Positions 24,982-33,808 of a DNA stretch of 64,000 bases are shown here, piece by piece (position 1 is the stretch's first letter; every line of letters starts with the position of its first letter). The notes under the pieces were generated by a model. It made no database searches. It was not told where the DNA came from and was given only the letters and a program-made list of their open reading frames with translations. Position numbers and translations under genes: made by a program. The stretch lies in the NCBI GenBank assembly GCA_902793465.1, contig CADBDT010000009.1, positions 1-64,000 of the forward strand, read 5' to 3'. This stretch comes from an uncultured Coriobacteriaceae bacterium (lineage in GTDB: Bacteria > Actinomycetota > Coriobacteriia > Coriobacteriales > Atopobiaceae).

Positions 24982-25794
24982 ATGGGCAACGAACTCACAG
25001 ACATCACGTCAAAGATGCGTGCGCATATTGTAAAGATGCTCGCAGCCGCCGGATCGGGACATCCAGGCGGCTCTCTTTCTGCGACCGACATAATTGCGTC
25101 GCTCTACTTCAAACACATGCGCATAGATCCCCAAAACCCCGACTGGGCGGACAGAGACCGCTTTGTGCTGGGAAAGGGCCATGCGGCACCTGCGCTCTAC
25201 GCGGCTCTTGCCATTCGCGGCTTCTTTCCCGAGGAAGAGCTTATGACCATTCGAAAGCTGGGGTCGCGTTTGCAGGGGCATCCCTGCCGCACCGATACCC
25301 CCGGCGTGGACATGAGCACGGGTTCCTTGGGACAAGGCCTTTCCGTTGCAAACGGCATGGCGCTGGCCGGCCGCGTGGACGGACGCGACTATTGGGTGTA
25401 CTGCGTAATGGGCGACGGCGAGATTCAGGAAGGCCAGGTGTGGGAGGCCGCCATGAGCGCGGGCCACTATGGACTGGATCGCGTAATCGCCTTTGTGGAC
25501 CACAACGGTCTGCAGATTGACGGCGCAAACACCGAGGTTATGGGTGTTGAGCCCATCGACCAAAAGTTTGTTGCCTTTGGCTGGCACACGCAGCGCATAG
25601 ACGGCCACGATCTGGATGCCATCGACGCCGCCATCGAAGCAGCAAAGGCTGCCAAGGGCAAGCCTTCGGTTATCGTGTGCGAAACGACTAAGGGCAAGGG
25701 CGTCTCGTTTATGGAGGACGTCGTGGACTGGCATGGGGTTGCCCCCAGCCAGGAACAGGCTCAGGCTGCCGTAAACGAGATTCTGGCGCGCTAG
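24982..25794 (+). CDS. Transketolase, N-terminal (thiamine-diphosphate-binding) subunit
   Basis: 270 aa, equal to the first half of a normal transketolase. Residues 20-50 give AAGSGHPGGSLSATDIIASL. KGHAAPALYAAL and STGSLGQGLSVANGMALAGR follow. The ThDP motif is GDGEIQEGQVWEAAMSAGHYGLDRVIAFVDHNGLQIDG (GDG with N about 27 residues on). It carries the pyrophosphate/Mg side of the cofactor site and works with the C-terminal subunit encoded 18 bp downstream. The split form is common in anaerobic Firmicutes, Coriobacteria and archaea. AAGGAGA precedes the ATG. Confidence 0.95.
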   Translation: MGNELTDITSKMRAHIVKMLAAAGSGHPGGSLSATDIIASLYFKHMRIDPQNPDWADRDRFVLGKGHAAPALYAALAIRGFFPEEELMTIRKLGSRLQGHPCRTDTPGVDMSTGSLGQGLSVANGMALAGRVDGRDYWVYCVMGDGEIQEGQVWEAAMSAGHYGLDRVIAFVDHNGLQIDGANTEVMGVEPIDQKFVAFGWHTQRIDGHDLDAIDAAIEAAKAAKGKPSVIVCETTKGKGVSFMEDVVDWHGVAPSQEQAQAAVNEILAR

Positions 25795-25812
25795 CGCAGG
25801 AGGGGAGAGACA

Positions 25813-26736
25813 ATGAACTCTGCTACACGCGAGGCGTATGGCGCGGCACTCAAGGAGCTCGGGCGCACGAATCCCAACGTAGTCGCGCTCGATGCCGACC
25901 TGGCTGGCTCCACCAAGTCTGCGGGCTTTGGCGGACAAAACCCCGAACGCTTCTTTGATATGGGCATATCCGAGGCAGACATGATAGGAACGGCCGCAGG
26001 TCTGGCAACCTGCGGAAAGATTCCGTTTGCCTCCTCTTTTTCCGTTTTTGTTACCGGTCGTGCCTTCGAGCAGATTCGCAATTCCGTGTGCAACGCAGAC
26101 CTAAACGTAAAGGTGGTTGGCAGCCATGCTGGCCCCAGCTGCGGCGAGGACGGAAGCTCGCATCAGGCGGTGGAAGACATTGCCATTATGAGGTCGCTGC
26201 CCCGCATGACGGTGGTCGTTCCGGCCGACGACGTGGAGGCCTACGCGGCAACCATGGCGCTGGCCGACTACGAAGGCCCCGCATACCTGCGCGTGGCGCG
26301 TCTGGCGAGCCCCACCATCCACGAGGAGGACTACGAGTTCCACCTGGGCAAGGGCGATTTGCTGCGCGACGGAAGCGACGTGAGCATTGTGGCGTGCGGC
26401 ATGATGGTTCCCCGCGCGCTCGACGCTGCCAAGGCGCTTGCCGCCGAGGGCATTGAGGCTCAGGTCGTAAACATGCACACCATAAAGCCGCTGGATACCG
26501 AACTGCTTACTGCATGCGCGAAGAAGACGGGAAAGGTGGTTACCGTGGAGGAGGGCTCCATTGTCGGTGGCCTGGGATCCGCCGTCTGCGAGGCCTTGTC
26601 GGAAAGCTGCCCTGTTCCCGTTCGTCGCATTGGCATGCCCGACTGCTTTGGCACTTCTGGCGAAGGCAACCAGCTGCTCGACCACTTTGGCCTAACCGCC
26701 GACCACATAGCCCAAGCCGCCCGCGACCTCTGCTAG
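25813..26736 (+). CDS. Transketolase, C-terminal (pyrimidine-binding) subunit
   Basis: 307 aa. The Pyr domain reads DADLAGSTKSAGFGGQNPER, RFFDMGISEADMIGTAAGLA (with the catalytic Glu of the GISE motif), then GPSCGEDGSSHQAVEDIAIM. The C-terminal domain contains GTSGEGNQLLDHFGLTADHI. Together with the upstream subunit it interconverts pentose, tetrose, hexose and triose phosphates. AGGAGGGG precedes the ATG. A terminator lies at 26822. Confidence 0.95.
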   Translation: MNSATREAYGAALKELGRTNPNVVALDADLAGSTKSAGFGGQNPERFFDMGISEADMIGTAAGLATCGKIPFASSFSVFVTGRAFEQIRNSVCNADLNVKVVGSHAGPSCGEDGSSHQAVEDIAIMRSLPRMTVVVPADDVEAYAATMALADYEGPAYLRVARLASPTIHEEDYEFHLGKGDLLRDGSDVSIVACGMMVPRALDAAKALAAEGIEAQVVNMHTIKPLDTELLTACAKKTGKVVTVEEGSIVGGLGSAVCEALSESCPVPVRRIGMPDCFGTSGEGNQLLDHFGLTADHIAQAARDLC

Positions 26737-26821
26737 AGACCCTCCAGGATCCTGGCGCCTGTGTCCTTCCGCAAGTTCCACCAAGCGTGGCGTAAATTGC
26801 TAGCAAGCAAACGATTCTTCG

Positions 26822-26850
26822 AGAGGCTCCCTTGACGGGGCCTCTTTTTT
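26822..26850 (+). terminator. Rho-independent terminator of the transketolase operon
   Basis: Stem AGAGGCTCC / GGGGCCTCT with a 6-nt loop, followed by six T, 86 nt after the stop codon. Confidence 0.85.
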
Positions 26851-26900
26851 CTTGGCTATCTGTTTGCCGTTCTTGCTCGTGCCGAAAAAAGCGTTCTCAA

Positions 26901-27056
26901 GGTGTACATTCTTTCGGCGACTAAGCAGCGCCATCTGGTGTTTTACCGACTTTGATGCAAAGAATATACACCTGATAAAATATCACCTGTACATTCTTTG
27001 CATCAAAGTCGGTAAAATCGCTGTTGGCCGTTTCTTGAGGCTCAAAGATTGTACAC
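26901..27056. repeat. Variant of the GGTAAAA-box structured repeat
   Basis: A central palindrome (26941-27017) has 25 matching base pairs, TTTTACCGACTTTGATGC... with ...GCATCAAAGTCGGTAAAA. Outward from it lie two GGTAAAA boxes in opposite directions. On the minus strand the box is GGTAAAACACCAGATGGC, ending in AAAGAATGTACACC. On the plus strand it is GGTAAAATCGCTGTTGGC, ending in AAAGATTGTACACA. This matches the box plus stem-word layout of the 5915/45103/63345 elements, but with a different stem word and inverted units. Confidence 0.65.
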
Positions 27057-27434
27057 ATATGACGGCCTCTTCATCACACAGGCGCCAACGAACTTAGGTG
27101 GCTCGGACAAAAAGCCACCCCACAAAGCGCAACTTCTCACGGTTTTTGCCCCCGTCAAGTTCCGCAGCGAGCGAAAAACTATCTAAACGCGCGAAGCGCA
27201 CCAATTTTCACCTCGCCTCGGGCGACCGGTGAGAAGCGGTGGGCCGCCTTTTTTGTCCGAAGGCGAGTTCCGCAGCGAGCGAAAACCGTCCAAGCGCGCG
27301 AAGCGCACACATTTCTCCCCCGCAGGGGACCCGTGAGAAGCGGCTGGTCCCGGGCTTTTGTCGCCGGCGAGTTCCGCAGCGAAGCGAGGACTGCTTGAGC
27401 CGCCGACAAAAGCCCGGGGCCAGCCGCGCACCCC
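27057..27434. repeat. GC-rich intergenic repeat cluster
   Basis: Starts with a small hairpin GGTGGCT/AGCCACC (27097-27119). Then come three degenerate copies of a unit of about 95 bp: GTTCCGCAGCGAGCGAAAA at about 27160 and 27268, and GTTCCGCAGCGAAGCGAGGA at about 27370. In the first two copies GCGCGAAGCGCAC and GTGAGAAGCGG follow. The word GTTCCGCAGCGAAGCGAGGA is the reverse complement of part of the repeats after groEL (about 40772 and 40920). No gene seen. Confidence 0.6.
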
Positions 27435-28403
27435 TCACTCCCCAAACATCTGGCGTTCCTCGAACTCCGCCACCACCGTGCGGATCATAAGGTCAACGTC
27501 ATCGAGGCCAAGGTGGCGCTCCTTCTCGTTTGCCTTTAACGTCTTGCGCCTACGTGCCCACGTTTCCAGAGCGGCGGGTCGCGCGTCGTGTGGCAGCGTG
27601 CGTACCTCGGGGTCTATGCGACGGCAGATGTCACGCGTGTCTATGGGCACTATGCGTCCCGCCTTGCGACCCTCTGCGTATCCGTTGAGGTTGAGCATAA
27701 ACCACGAGTCCTCAAACGCCGCGTTGTGCGCCATGTAGGGAACCGTTTCCATTGCGGCAAGAAGGGCCTCCTGGAGCTTGAAGTTCTGCCTAAACGGAAG
27801 TTTGCCGTCCAAGTCCTTCCAGCTTATGTGGTGTATGTCGGCCAGGGGAACGCCCTTGGTTTCATATTCGGCAGGAAGGCCGCAGTACGCAAAGTAGCCT
27901 TTGCCACCTCGTGCCTTGGGGGCGAGGTTAACAAACTGAAGGCCCACGTTAATTATGTATCCGCGATCGGGATACCTGCTTGTGGTCTCTATGTCCACGC
28001 CGCCCACGAGGCCGCTTACGGGGGCCTCTACATAGGCCACCCCCATGTCGCGCAGGCCAGGACCGGCAGTTTTGCGCACCTCGGCTGCGTCGCGATGTTG
28101 CATTACGGCAGCGGAGCGCAGTATGTCCTCGTCGGACAGGTGCTGTGCAAGGCTGGTTCCACGCAGGTCGCGCAGACGCTGGTCGCCAATTATGTCGCAG
28201 AGCTCGCGGTTTCTGTCTGCCAGGTTGCGCACCAGGTCGAAGGTAAAGGGCTCCGCCCCAAGGGGAGCCTCCATCCACGCCTGCGAGAGCAGGCCTATTG
28301 CCTCCTCGTTCTTTTCGCGCTCCGCGGTGCGGGCGGTCTCGTCGGCAAGAAAGGCGGGGAACACCAATGCGTTGGCGTGTTCTATTGCTTGAGCAAGATT
28401 CAA
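27435..28403 (-). CDS. DnaQ-fold (DEDD) exonuclease domain protein
   Basis: 322 aa starting with TTG, with AAGGAG 7-12 nt upstream. Exo I: VGGVDIETTSRYPDRGYIIN has the paired Asp/Glu (about 138-141). Exo II: AHNAAFEDSWFMLN (about 222-235). A likely Exo III Asp lies in the final ERHLGLDDVDLMIRTV. The first 120 residues are a helical extension of unknown role. RNase T/epsilon-like 3'-5' exonucleases of this type act on DNA or RNA ends; the substrate is not evident. It lies 58 bp downstream of the HelD-like gene on the same strand. Confidence 0.75.
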   Translation of the reverse strand: MNLAQAIEHANALVFPAFLADETARTAEREKNEEAIGLLSQAWMEAPLGAEPFTFDLVRNLADRNRELCDIIGDQRLRDLRGTSLAQHLSDEDILRSAAVMQHRDAAEVRKTAGPGLRDMGVAYVEAPVSGLVGGVDIETTSRYPDRGYIINVGLQFVNLAPKARGGKGYFAYCGLPAEYETKGVPLADIHHISWKDLDGKLPFRQNFKLQEALLAAMETVPYMAHNAAFEDSWFMLNLNGYAEGRKAGRIVPIDTRDICRRIDPEVRTLPHDARPAALETWARRRKTLKANEKERHLGLDDVDLMIRTVVAEFEERQMFGE

Positions 28404-28461
28404 GAATGCTCCTTACGTACGTGCAGCATTTGTCATTTTGTCATTTTGAGCATTTGCCGTG

Positions 28462-30588
28462 CTATGCGGTCGCGAGGTATTCGTCCAAAAGGGGTGTGAG
28501 CTCGCCTTGGGCCAATACGCTTACGCGGTGCATGGCTCGCGAAAGTGCGGTGTACATGCGCCGGCGGGCCAGGGGAGTGTTTGGGTACACCTCCTGCTGG
28601 GCGTCCGGCACAATAACGTGGTCGAACTCAAGGCCCTTGGCCAGCGCGAGGTCAAGAACAATAACGCCAGTTGCGGGCAGCCTGTCGTTCTTGTGCAGCA
28701 CCGCAACGTCGTCTCCCAGCTGCTTGTGCAGCCAGCTCACGCGCCGCCCGTCGTTTGCAACGATGGCGGTAAGCCCCTCGCTTTTTCGAGCCTCGTCCAC
28801 GATCTCGCAAAGCTTGCCCAGGTACTCGTCCGTATTGTTGAATGCGCGGATAAACGGGGCAACGCCGGCACGGCGCACCGACGACAAGGTCCCGCGCTCC
28901 TCCTCCGATAGCAGCGTGCTAAACAGCTCCGTTATCTCGGGAGAAGACCTATAGCTCGTAAGCAGCGAGCACTCGTCCACGCTGCCGTGAGACGCCGTAA
29001 ACACATCGCGGATTTCCTGCCAGGAGGCGCTGCCTTCGCGTATGGCCTGGTGCTCGTCGCCCAGCAGCAGGAAGTGCGCCTTGGGGTAGAACTTGGAGAG
29101 CAGCATAAGCTGGGCGGTGGAGTAGTCTTGGACCTCGTCCACCATTACGTAGCGCGTCTCCTTGGATCCGCCTCCCGTAATAAGGAGCCAGAGCCAGAGC
29201 CATTCGGTTGCATTGAGCGAGCGGCCACCCAGCAGGCGCGCGCCAATGCGGTCTATGCGCAGCCAGTCGCAATAGTCTATGAGGTCGCGGGCCTTGCCAT
29301 AGCGGTGCTCCACGTACTTTCGCGAGAACTCGAGCAGCTTGGACTCGTTGTCTGCGTCGTCGCCAATAATGTCGCCAAAGATCTCCTCCTGCGTGCTTAT
29401 GTCCAGGGAGCAAACCTCCTCGAGCATTTCGTCGCTCTTGGCTATGGCGCCAAAGCGCCTGTTGAGGCGTGCATACAAATCGTCCAGCACAAACCCCAGG
29501 CGACGTGGCCCCATGGGATATTGCGAGAACTTGTCCAGCGCGCTCTTAATCTGCTTTGCCGTTAGGAGCACCACGTCGTCCAAGCGAATGTCGCGCAGGT
29601 CCGTTACGTCCAGCTCCAGGCCGGGAACCGCCTGCTCGAGCGTGCGCATGTCGTCCACGCTCGCCTGCGCCCCAATGTCGCGTCCGGCAAGCTCCTGATG
29701 CTCCATAAAGGTGCGCCAGGTGTACACGAGCGGGTTGGATTCGCCCAGGCTGGGCAGAACGGAGTCTATGTACTTGCCAAACACCGCGTTGGGGGTAAAC
29801 AGGCTAACCTGGCGCGGCTCGAGCCGTTCGCGCTCCTGATAGAACAGGTATGCAATGCGCTGCAGCAGCACCGAGGTCTTTCCGCTGCCTGCGATTCCGC
29901 TTACCAGCAGCACGGGCACGTCGTCGTGACGTACGACCTCGTTCTGCTCGCGCTGGATTGTGGCGGTAATGGCCTGGAGCTTTTCGGAGTGATGCCGCTG
30001 GAGCGCGCCGAGCAGCAGGGAGTCCTCGATGGCCACCGTGGTGTCGAAGTACATGTTTAGTTTGTCGCGCGTTATGTCAAACTGACGTCGAAGCTCGAGC
30101 TCCACCTTTTTGGTGCGACCGTCCACCTTGTATGAGGTGGCGCCGTTCTCCTGGTTGTAATAGGTCTCCGCCACGGGGCTTCGCCAGTCCACCACCAGCG
30201 GCATAAGGTTGTTGTTGGTGAGTCCCACCGCGCCAATGTATATGTCCTGTGCGGGGCGGTTGGGGAGCATCTTTAGCCGCACCTTGGCAAAGTACGGCTG
30301 GTTAAGAAGGGCGAGCACGCGCGACATACGCTCCTTGGCGTAGTCGCGCTGCTGGTTATACGAGTCTATTACGCTGTTGAGCGTCTCTATGGCGGCGAGC
30401 GTCTCCATAATCTCGTCGGCGTCCACGCCAAAGGTGTCGGGGCGAAGCTCGTCGCTCATTCGCTCGAGGTCCTCTGCCGCCTGCTGCTGGTGAACTTCCA
30501 GCTCCTCCGTAAGCTCGTCGCGCAGCTTGGTAATGGCGGCATACACCTCGCTCAGGTGCCGCTGCTCTTCTTCGAACGTCTTGTCCAT
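28462..30588 (-). CDS. helD: HelD-like superfamily 1 (UvrD/Rep) helicase
   Basis: 708 aa. The N-terminal arm is coiled-coil-like (1-110: DKTFEEEQRHLSEVYAAITK..., SVIDSYNQQRDYAKERM). The Walker A motif is VSGIAGSGKTSVLLQRIAYL (about 230-250). Walker B region YVMVDEVQDYSTAQLMLLSK, LLGDEHQAI, TSYRSSPEI, and the final ALSRAMHRV (motif VI) are all present. The arrangement (long N-terminal coiled coil, then DWRSPVAETYY) is that of HelD, which removes stalled RNA polymerase from DNA in Gram-positives. GGAGG precedes ATG 30588. Confidence 0.9.
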   Translation of the reverse strand: MDKTFEEEQRHLSEVYAAITKLRDELTEELEVHQQQAAEDLERMSDELRPDTFGVDADEIMETLAAIETLNSVIDSYNQQRDYAKERMSRVLALLNQPYFAKVRLKMLPNRPAQDIYIGAVGLTNNNLMPLVVDWRSPVAETYYNQENGATSYKVDGRTKKVELELRRQFDITRDKLNMYFDTTVAIEDSLLLGALQRHHSEKLQAITATIQREQNEVVRHDDVPVLLVSGIAGSGKTSVLLQRIAYLFYQERERLEPRQVSLFTPNAVFGKYIDSVLPSLGESNPLVYTWRTFMEHQELAGRDIGAQASVDDMRTLEQAVPGLELDVTDLRDIRLDDVVLLTAKQIKSALDKFSQYPMGPRRLGFVLDDLYARLNRRFGAIAKSDEMLEEVCSLDISTQEEIFGDIIGDDADNESKLLEFSRKYVEHRYGKARDLIDYCDWLRIDRIGARLLGGRSLNATEWLWLWLLITGGGSKETRYVMVDEVQDYSTAQLMLLSKFYPKAHFLLLGDEHQAIREGSASWQEIRDVFTASHGSVDECSLLTSYRSSPEITELFSTLLSEEERGTLSSVRRAGVAPFIRAFNNTDEYLGKLCEIVDEARKSEGLTAIVANDGRRVSWLHKQLGDDVAVLHKNDRLPATGVIVLDLALAKGLEFDHVIVPDAQQEVYPNTPLARRRMYTALSRAMHRVSVLAQGELTPLLDEYLATA

Positions 30589-30667
30589 TGATCCTCCGGA
30601 CACGTACGGGCAATTTGTTAAAGAATGAGTTTACCCTAACCTGGCGCGATTGTTGCACATAACCACA

Positions 30668-31075
30668 CTATGAGCGCCTAAAGCAGGTGGCGGTCATACG
30701 CGCCACAAGGGTGTTTAGGTTGTCGTGCACCTCCACGACGTAGAAGCCAAGAGAACGTCCGCTCTTGCTTGCGTCGCACGTGGCAACTAGCTTCGAGCCT
30801 CGCGTGGCACTCATAAACTCGATGGTGTTGTTTACCGATACGGTGGGGTTTTCGCCCATGTTGCAGGCAATGGCCAGGCAAAAGTCGGCGAGGGTAAATA
30901 TGGCCCCGCCCATAACGTTGCCCTGCGCGTTGCGGTGGATGTCGGCCAGCTCCAGCGAGCAGACCGCGTGCCCGTGCGATGCCTCCTCAATCTGGCAGCC
31001 GCAGGCCTGGGTGGCAAAGCGGTCCATAGAAAAGAAGTCGCGAACGTCTTCCAAGGTATAGTCTTGCTCGAACAT
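30668..31075 (-). CDS. PaaI-type hotdog-fold thioesterase
   Basis: 135 aa. The hotdog signature NAQGNVMGGAIFTLADFCLAIA (G-x-M-GG-x-x-x-x-L-x-D) lies at about 47-68, followed by SVNNTIEFMSATRGSKLVATC. Such enzymes hydrolyse acyl-CoA thioesters (phenylacetyl-CoA or similar). ATG 31075 has TTGGAGGTC upstream. The minus-strand terminator at 31090-31121 sits immediately before it, separating it from the small gene above unless read-through occurs. Confidence 0.88.
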   Translation of the reverse strand: MFEQDYTLEDVRDFFSMDRFATQACGCQIEEASHGHAVCSLELADIHRNAQGNVMGGAIFTLADFCLAIACNMGENPTVSVNNTIEFMSATRGSKLVATCDASKSGRSLGFYVVEVHDNLNTLVARMTATCFRRS

Positions 31076-31089
31076 GGTGACCTCCAAAC

Positions 31090-31121
31090 AAAAAAGATGC
31101 ATGGCCCTTGGGCCATGCATC
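31090..31121 (-). terminator. Rho-independent terminator
   Basis: 12-bp stem GATGCATGGCCC/GGGCCATGCATC with T6 on the minus strand. It ends transcription of the 79-aa gene and is directly followed by the thioesterase ribosome-binding site. Confidence 0.85.
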
Positions 31122-31157
31122 CATTAGCTGCACTCTAGCTGAGTTAGCTCGAAGTTG

Positions 31158-31397
31158 CTATGCCTGCCAGGCAGCAGCCTCGTCCTCGGAAAGCGGACGA
31201 ACATCCTCGCCCTCGGCATACGGGGAGGCGTCTCCACCCTTGCCAGCCACAAAATAGAAGCCCTGCTTGTTCTTGTAGAGGGTCTCCTCGTAGCCAGCGG
31301 GATCGCCAAACTCGCCAAAGGCGCGCGTGCCGAGCTCCGTGGACTTGTCGGTGTCATAAACGTGACGCTTACCGTCGAACACCTTTACCTTACGCAT
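31158..31397 (-). CDS. Small conserved-looking hypothetical protein
   Basis: 79 aa: MRKVKVFDGKRHVYDTDKST..., GFYFVAGKGGDASPY, ending PLSEDEAAAWQA. Composition is acidic and soluble without membrane segments. Its own terminator (31090) and an AT-rich upstream region (31440-31500, with TTGTCA on the minus strand) support a real gene. I do not recognise the family. Confidence 0.65.
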   Translation of the reverse strand: MRKVKVFDGKRHVYDTDKSTELGTRAFGEFGDPAGYEETLYKNKQGFYFVAGKGGDASPYAEGEDVRPLSEDEAAAWQA

Positions 31398-31544
31398 GAC
31401 TCAATCCAATCAATCGCTTACACGTACAACGAACTTTGTGGGATTGTATTCCTAAATGGAATTAAATACCTAGTATTTTTGACAAGTTTTTGTATTGGAA
31501 ACGTAAAACTGCACAAAGAGGTCACAAAATGCCCCTCGTTTGGG

Positions 31545-31658
31545 GCGTCGTGCCGCTTGGGGATACTCCCCATCGGGTACATCGCGGGAAGCCCACTCCA
31601 TTATGAAAGGACTATCCGCGATGTACCCGTAGGGGAGTATCCCCAAGCGGCACGACGC
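31545..31658. repeat. GTACAT palindrome 6 (family A)
   Basis: Arms GCGTCGTGCCGCTTGGGG.../...CCCCAAGCGGCACGACGC with an inner TCGGGTACATCGCGG/CCGCGATGTACCC pair and about 30 nt in the centre. It lies 10 nt beyond the stop of the tyrosine phosphatase gene. Confidence 0.9.
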
Positions 31659-31667
31659 TTGCGCACG

Positions 31668-32405
31668 TTATTCCACCGCATGCGCAACAAGAGCATCTAT
31701 GGCATCGTTGGACACGCCGCAGTCCAAAAGCAGGTTGCGGGTGGTTCCGTAGTCCTTTTGTATCCAGGCCAAGAGCTCGTACATGGCGCTTATGCGCGCC
31801 TTTACGCCGTCGTGGGGGCAATAGGGCGCGTTTAGGTCCCAGTGGGTAAGAAGCTCGTCCACTTCCTCGTCCTCGCCAAACGAGTAGGCGTAGTCTGCAA
31901 CAATGTGGTCGGGGGCAACGCCTGCACAACCAAGGATAAGGGAAGATATAAGGCCGGTGCGATCCATGCCGCCAGCGCAGTGGAAGAGCACGCACTCGTT
32001 TGGCTTGGCCTGCGCCATAAACTCAAAGATGGTCTTTACGCCCTCTTTGTCGGACAGCATGCGCTGGTAGCCCTCAACCACAAAGCCCACTACCGTGCCC
32101 TTTTGCATCCACTCGGGAGTCATGGTCCGGTCGTCGGCCATCGAGCTGTTTATCCATGCCACGCCGTCCACATGGGCCATGCGGTTGGACAGGTCGGGCC
32201 GCTCGATTGCCATGCGCAGGTCTACCACGCGCCTAACACCGTAGTCCAAAAGGGCTTGTCGCTCCTCGTCAGAGAGGAACATGGTGTCGCCAGACCGCAT
32301 GTAGCGGTGGGCCAGCACGGGCCCGGAGGGAGTTTTGTAGCCGCAAAGATCGCGAACATTAAATATCGTCGTGAATTCCAGCCTCTTGCTTCCTGCCTTG
32401 CCCAT
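31668..32405 (-). CDS. Tyrosine-specific protein phosphatase (PTP-like)
   Basis: 245 aa. The catalytic P-loop HCAGGMDRTG (C-x5-R-T/S) at about 138-147 identifies the class; NVRDLCGYKT near the start and YGVRRVVDLRMAIERPDL fit bacterial LipA/DUF442-like tyrosine phosphatases. It is predicted to dephosphorylate tyrosine or phosphoinositide-like substrates in the cytosol. ATG 32405 is preceded by GAGGAGG. The divergent neighbour is galK. No tyrosine kinase gene is nearby. Confidence 0.88.
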   Translation of the reverse strand: MGKAGSKRLEFTTIFNVRDLCGYKTPSGPVLAHRYMRSGDTMFLSDEERQALLDYGVRRVVDLRMAIERPDLSNRMAHVDGVAWINSSMADDRTMTPEWMQKGTVVGFVVEGYQRMLSDKEGVKTIFEFMAQAKPNECVLFHCAGGMDRTGLISSLILGCAGVAPDHIVADYAYSFGEDEEVDELLTHWDLNAPYCPHDGVKARISAMYELLAWIQKDYGTTRNLLLDCGVSNDAIDALVAHAVE

Positions 32406-32611
32406 AACGCCTCCTCGTTTATGCACTCTAATTCATACTATATCGACAGACGGCAAACGGCATGTGTTTTTCTGCTTGCGTACGTCAAACGGCGTTGGAA
32501 GTCGTGCTCTGCGGCAGGCTTTAGCCTCTCGTGCGTCAGTCAACGGATTGCGCTCGCGTAGCGTTGCGTACGTGATACCCTAGACTAGTAACACGTATGA
32601 AAGGGGCAATA

Positions 32612-33808
32612 ATGGACATAAAAAATATTGAATCGCTAACCAATATGTTCGAGGCAGCGTACGGGCCTGCAGATGGGCAAAAGCTCCTGTTGGTCTTGTC
32701 GCCGGGACGTACCGAAATCGCAGGCAACCATACCGACCACGAGGGCGGCCACGTTATTGCTGCTGCGGTCGATCGCTACGTGCAGGGCATATTTTGCGCA
32801 AACCAGTCGGACGTAATGTGCGTAAACAGCGAGGGCTATGGCTTGGTGGAAATTGGTACGGACGACCTGGACGCCCGCGAGGACGAGCGAGGCACCACGG
32901 CGTCGCTCATTCGTGGCATGGCCGCCCTGTTTAAGCAGCGTGGATACGAGCCCGCCGGATTTGACGCGGCTATTCGCAGCGACGTGCTAGGCGGCTCGGG
33001 CCTTTCTAGTTCCGCGGCATTTGAGCTGGAGCTTGGCCAGGCAATGAACGCCCTGTGGGCAGACGGCAAGCTTGCGCCGGAGGAACTCGCCCTTATGGCG
33101 CAGCGTGCCGAGCGCGAATGGTTTGGCAAGCCCTGCGGCCTTATGGACCAGGCGGCGGTCGCGCTGGGCGGAATCCAGCACATGAACTTCTGCGACCCCA
33201 CAAAGCTCATGGCCAACAGCCTGGACTTCGACTTCGAGGCAAACGGCTATGCCATTTGCATAGTGGCGGTGGGGGCCGACCACGCCGCAAACATAGACGA
33301 CTACGCCGCCGTGCCTGCAGAGATGCAGGCCATTGCGCACGAGCTGGGCAAGCAGGTGCTCAGCGACGTTACCGAGCAAGAGGTGGTCAAGGCGGTGCCG
33401 CAGCTGCGGGAGGCGCTGGGCGACCGCGCGGTGCTGCGTGCCCTGCACTACTTCCATGAGGAGGAGCTGGTAAGTGGCCGTGTGGGCGCGCTTCGCTCTG
33501 CAGACATGAAGTCCTTCCTTAGTCTTACGCGCTACTCTGGCATAAGCTCCGCAATGCTGCTGCAAAACGTGAGCGTGGGCGGTGCGTCCGAGCAGCCCTC
33601 CATGCTGGCAATTGCGCTTTCTGAAAGCCTTTTGCGTGGCGTTGGTGCCACGCGTGTGCATGGCGGCGGGTTTGGCGGAACCATTCAGGCGTTCGTGCCT
33701 CTTAATATGGTGGACGAGTACCGTTCAGGCATGGATGCGGTGTTTGGCGAGGGCGCATGCGGCGTGTACGGCGTGGATCACGAGGGGGCTCGCGCACAAT
33801 GGCTGTAA
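32612..33808 (+). CDS. galK: Galactokinase
   Basis: 398 aa. GHMP-kinase motifs: PGRTEIAGNHTDHEGG (galactose-binding, about 30-45), GGSGLSSSAAFELELG (ATP phosphate loop, about 127-142) and GGGFGGTIQAF (near the C-terminus). It phosphorylates alpha-D-galactose at C1 in the Leloir pathway. AAAGGGG precedes ATG 32612; an in-frame ATG at 32597 is less likely. Its end overlaps the galT start by 10 bp, showing translational coupling. galE is not in the window. Confidence 0.95.
   Translation: MDIKNIESLTNMFEAAYGPADGQKLLLVLSPGRTEIAGNHTDHEGGHVIAAAVDRYVQGIFCANQSDVMCVNSEGYGLVEIGTDDLDAREDERGTTASLIRGMAALFKQRGYEPAGFDAAIRSDVLGGSGLSSSAAFELELGQAMNALWADGKLAPEELALMAQRAEREWFGKPCGLMDQAAVALGGIQHMNFCDPTKLMANSLDFDFEANGYAICIVAVGADHAANIDDYAAVPAEMQAIAHELGKQVLSDVTEQEVVKAVPQLREALGDRAVLRALHYFHEEELVSGRVGALRSADMKSFLSLTRYSGISSAMLLQNVSVGGASEQPSMLAIALSESLLRGVGATRVHGGGFGGTIQAFVPLNMVDEYRSGMDAVFGEGACGVYGVDHEGARAQWL

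Noticed and set aside
24982-26736. Transketolase halves as a frameshifted single gene
   Set aside because: Each half has its own ribosome-binding site and start with an 18-bp gap, and split transketolases are a known natural form.
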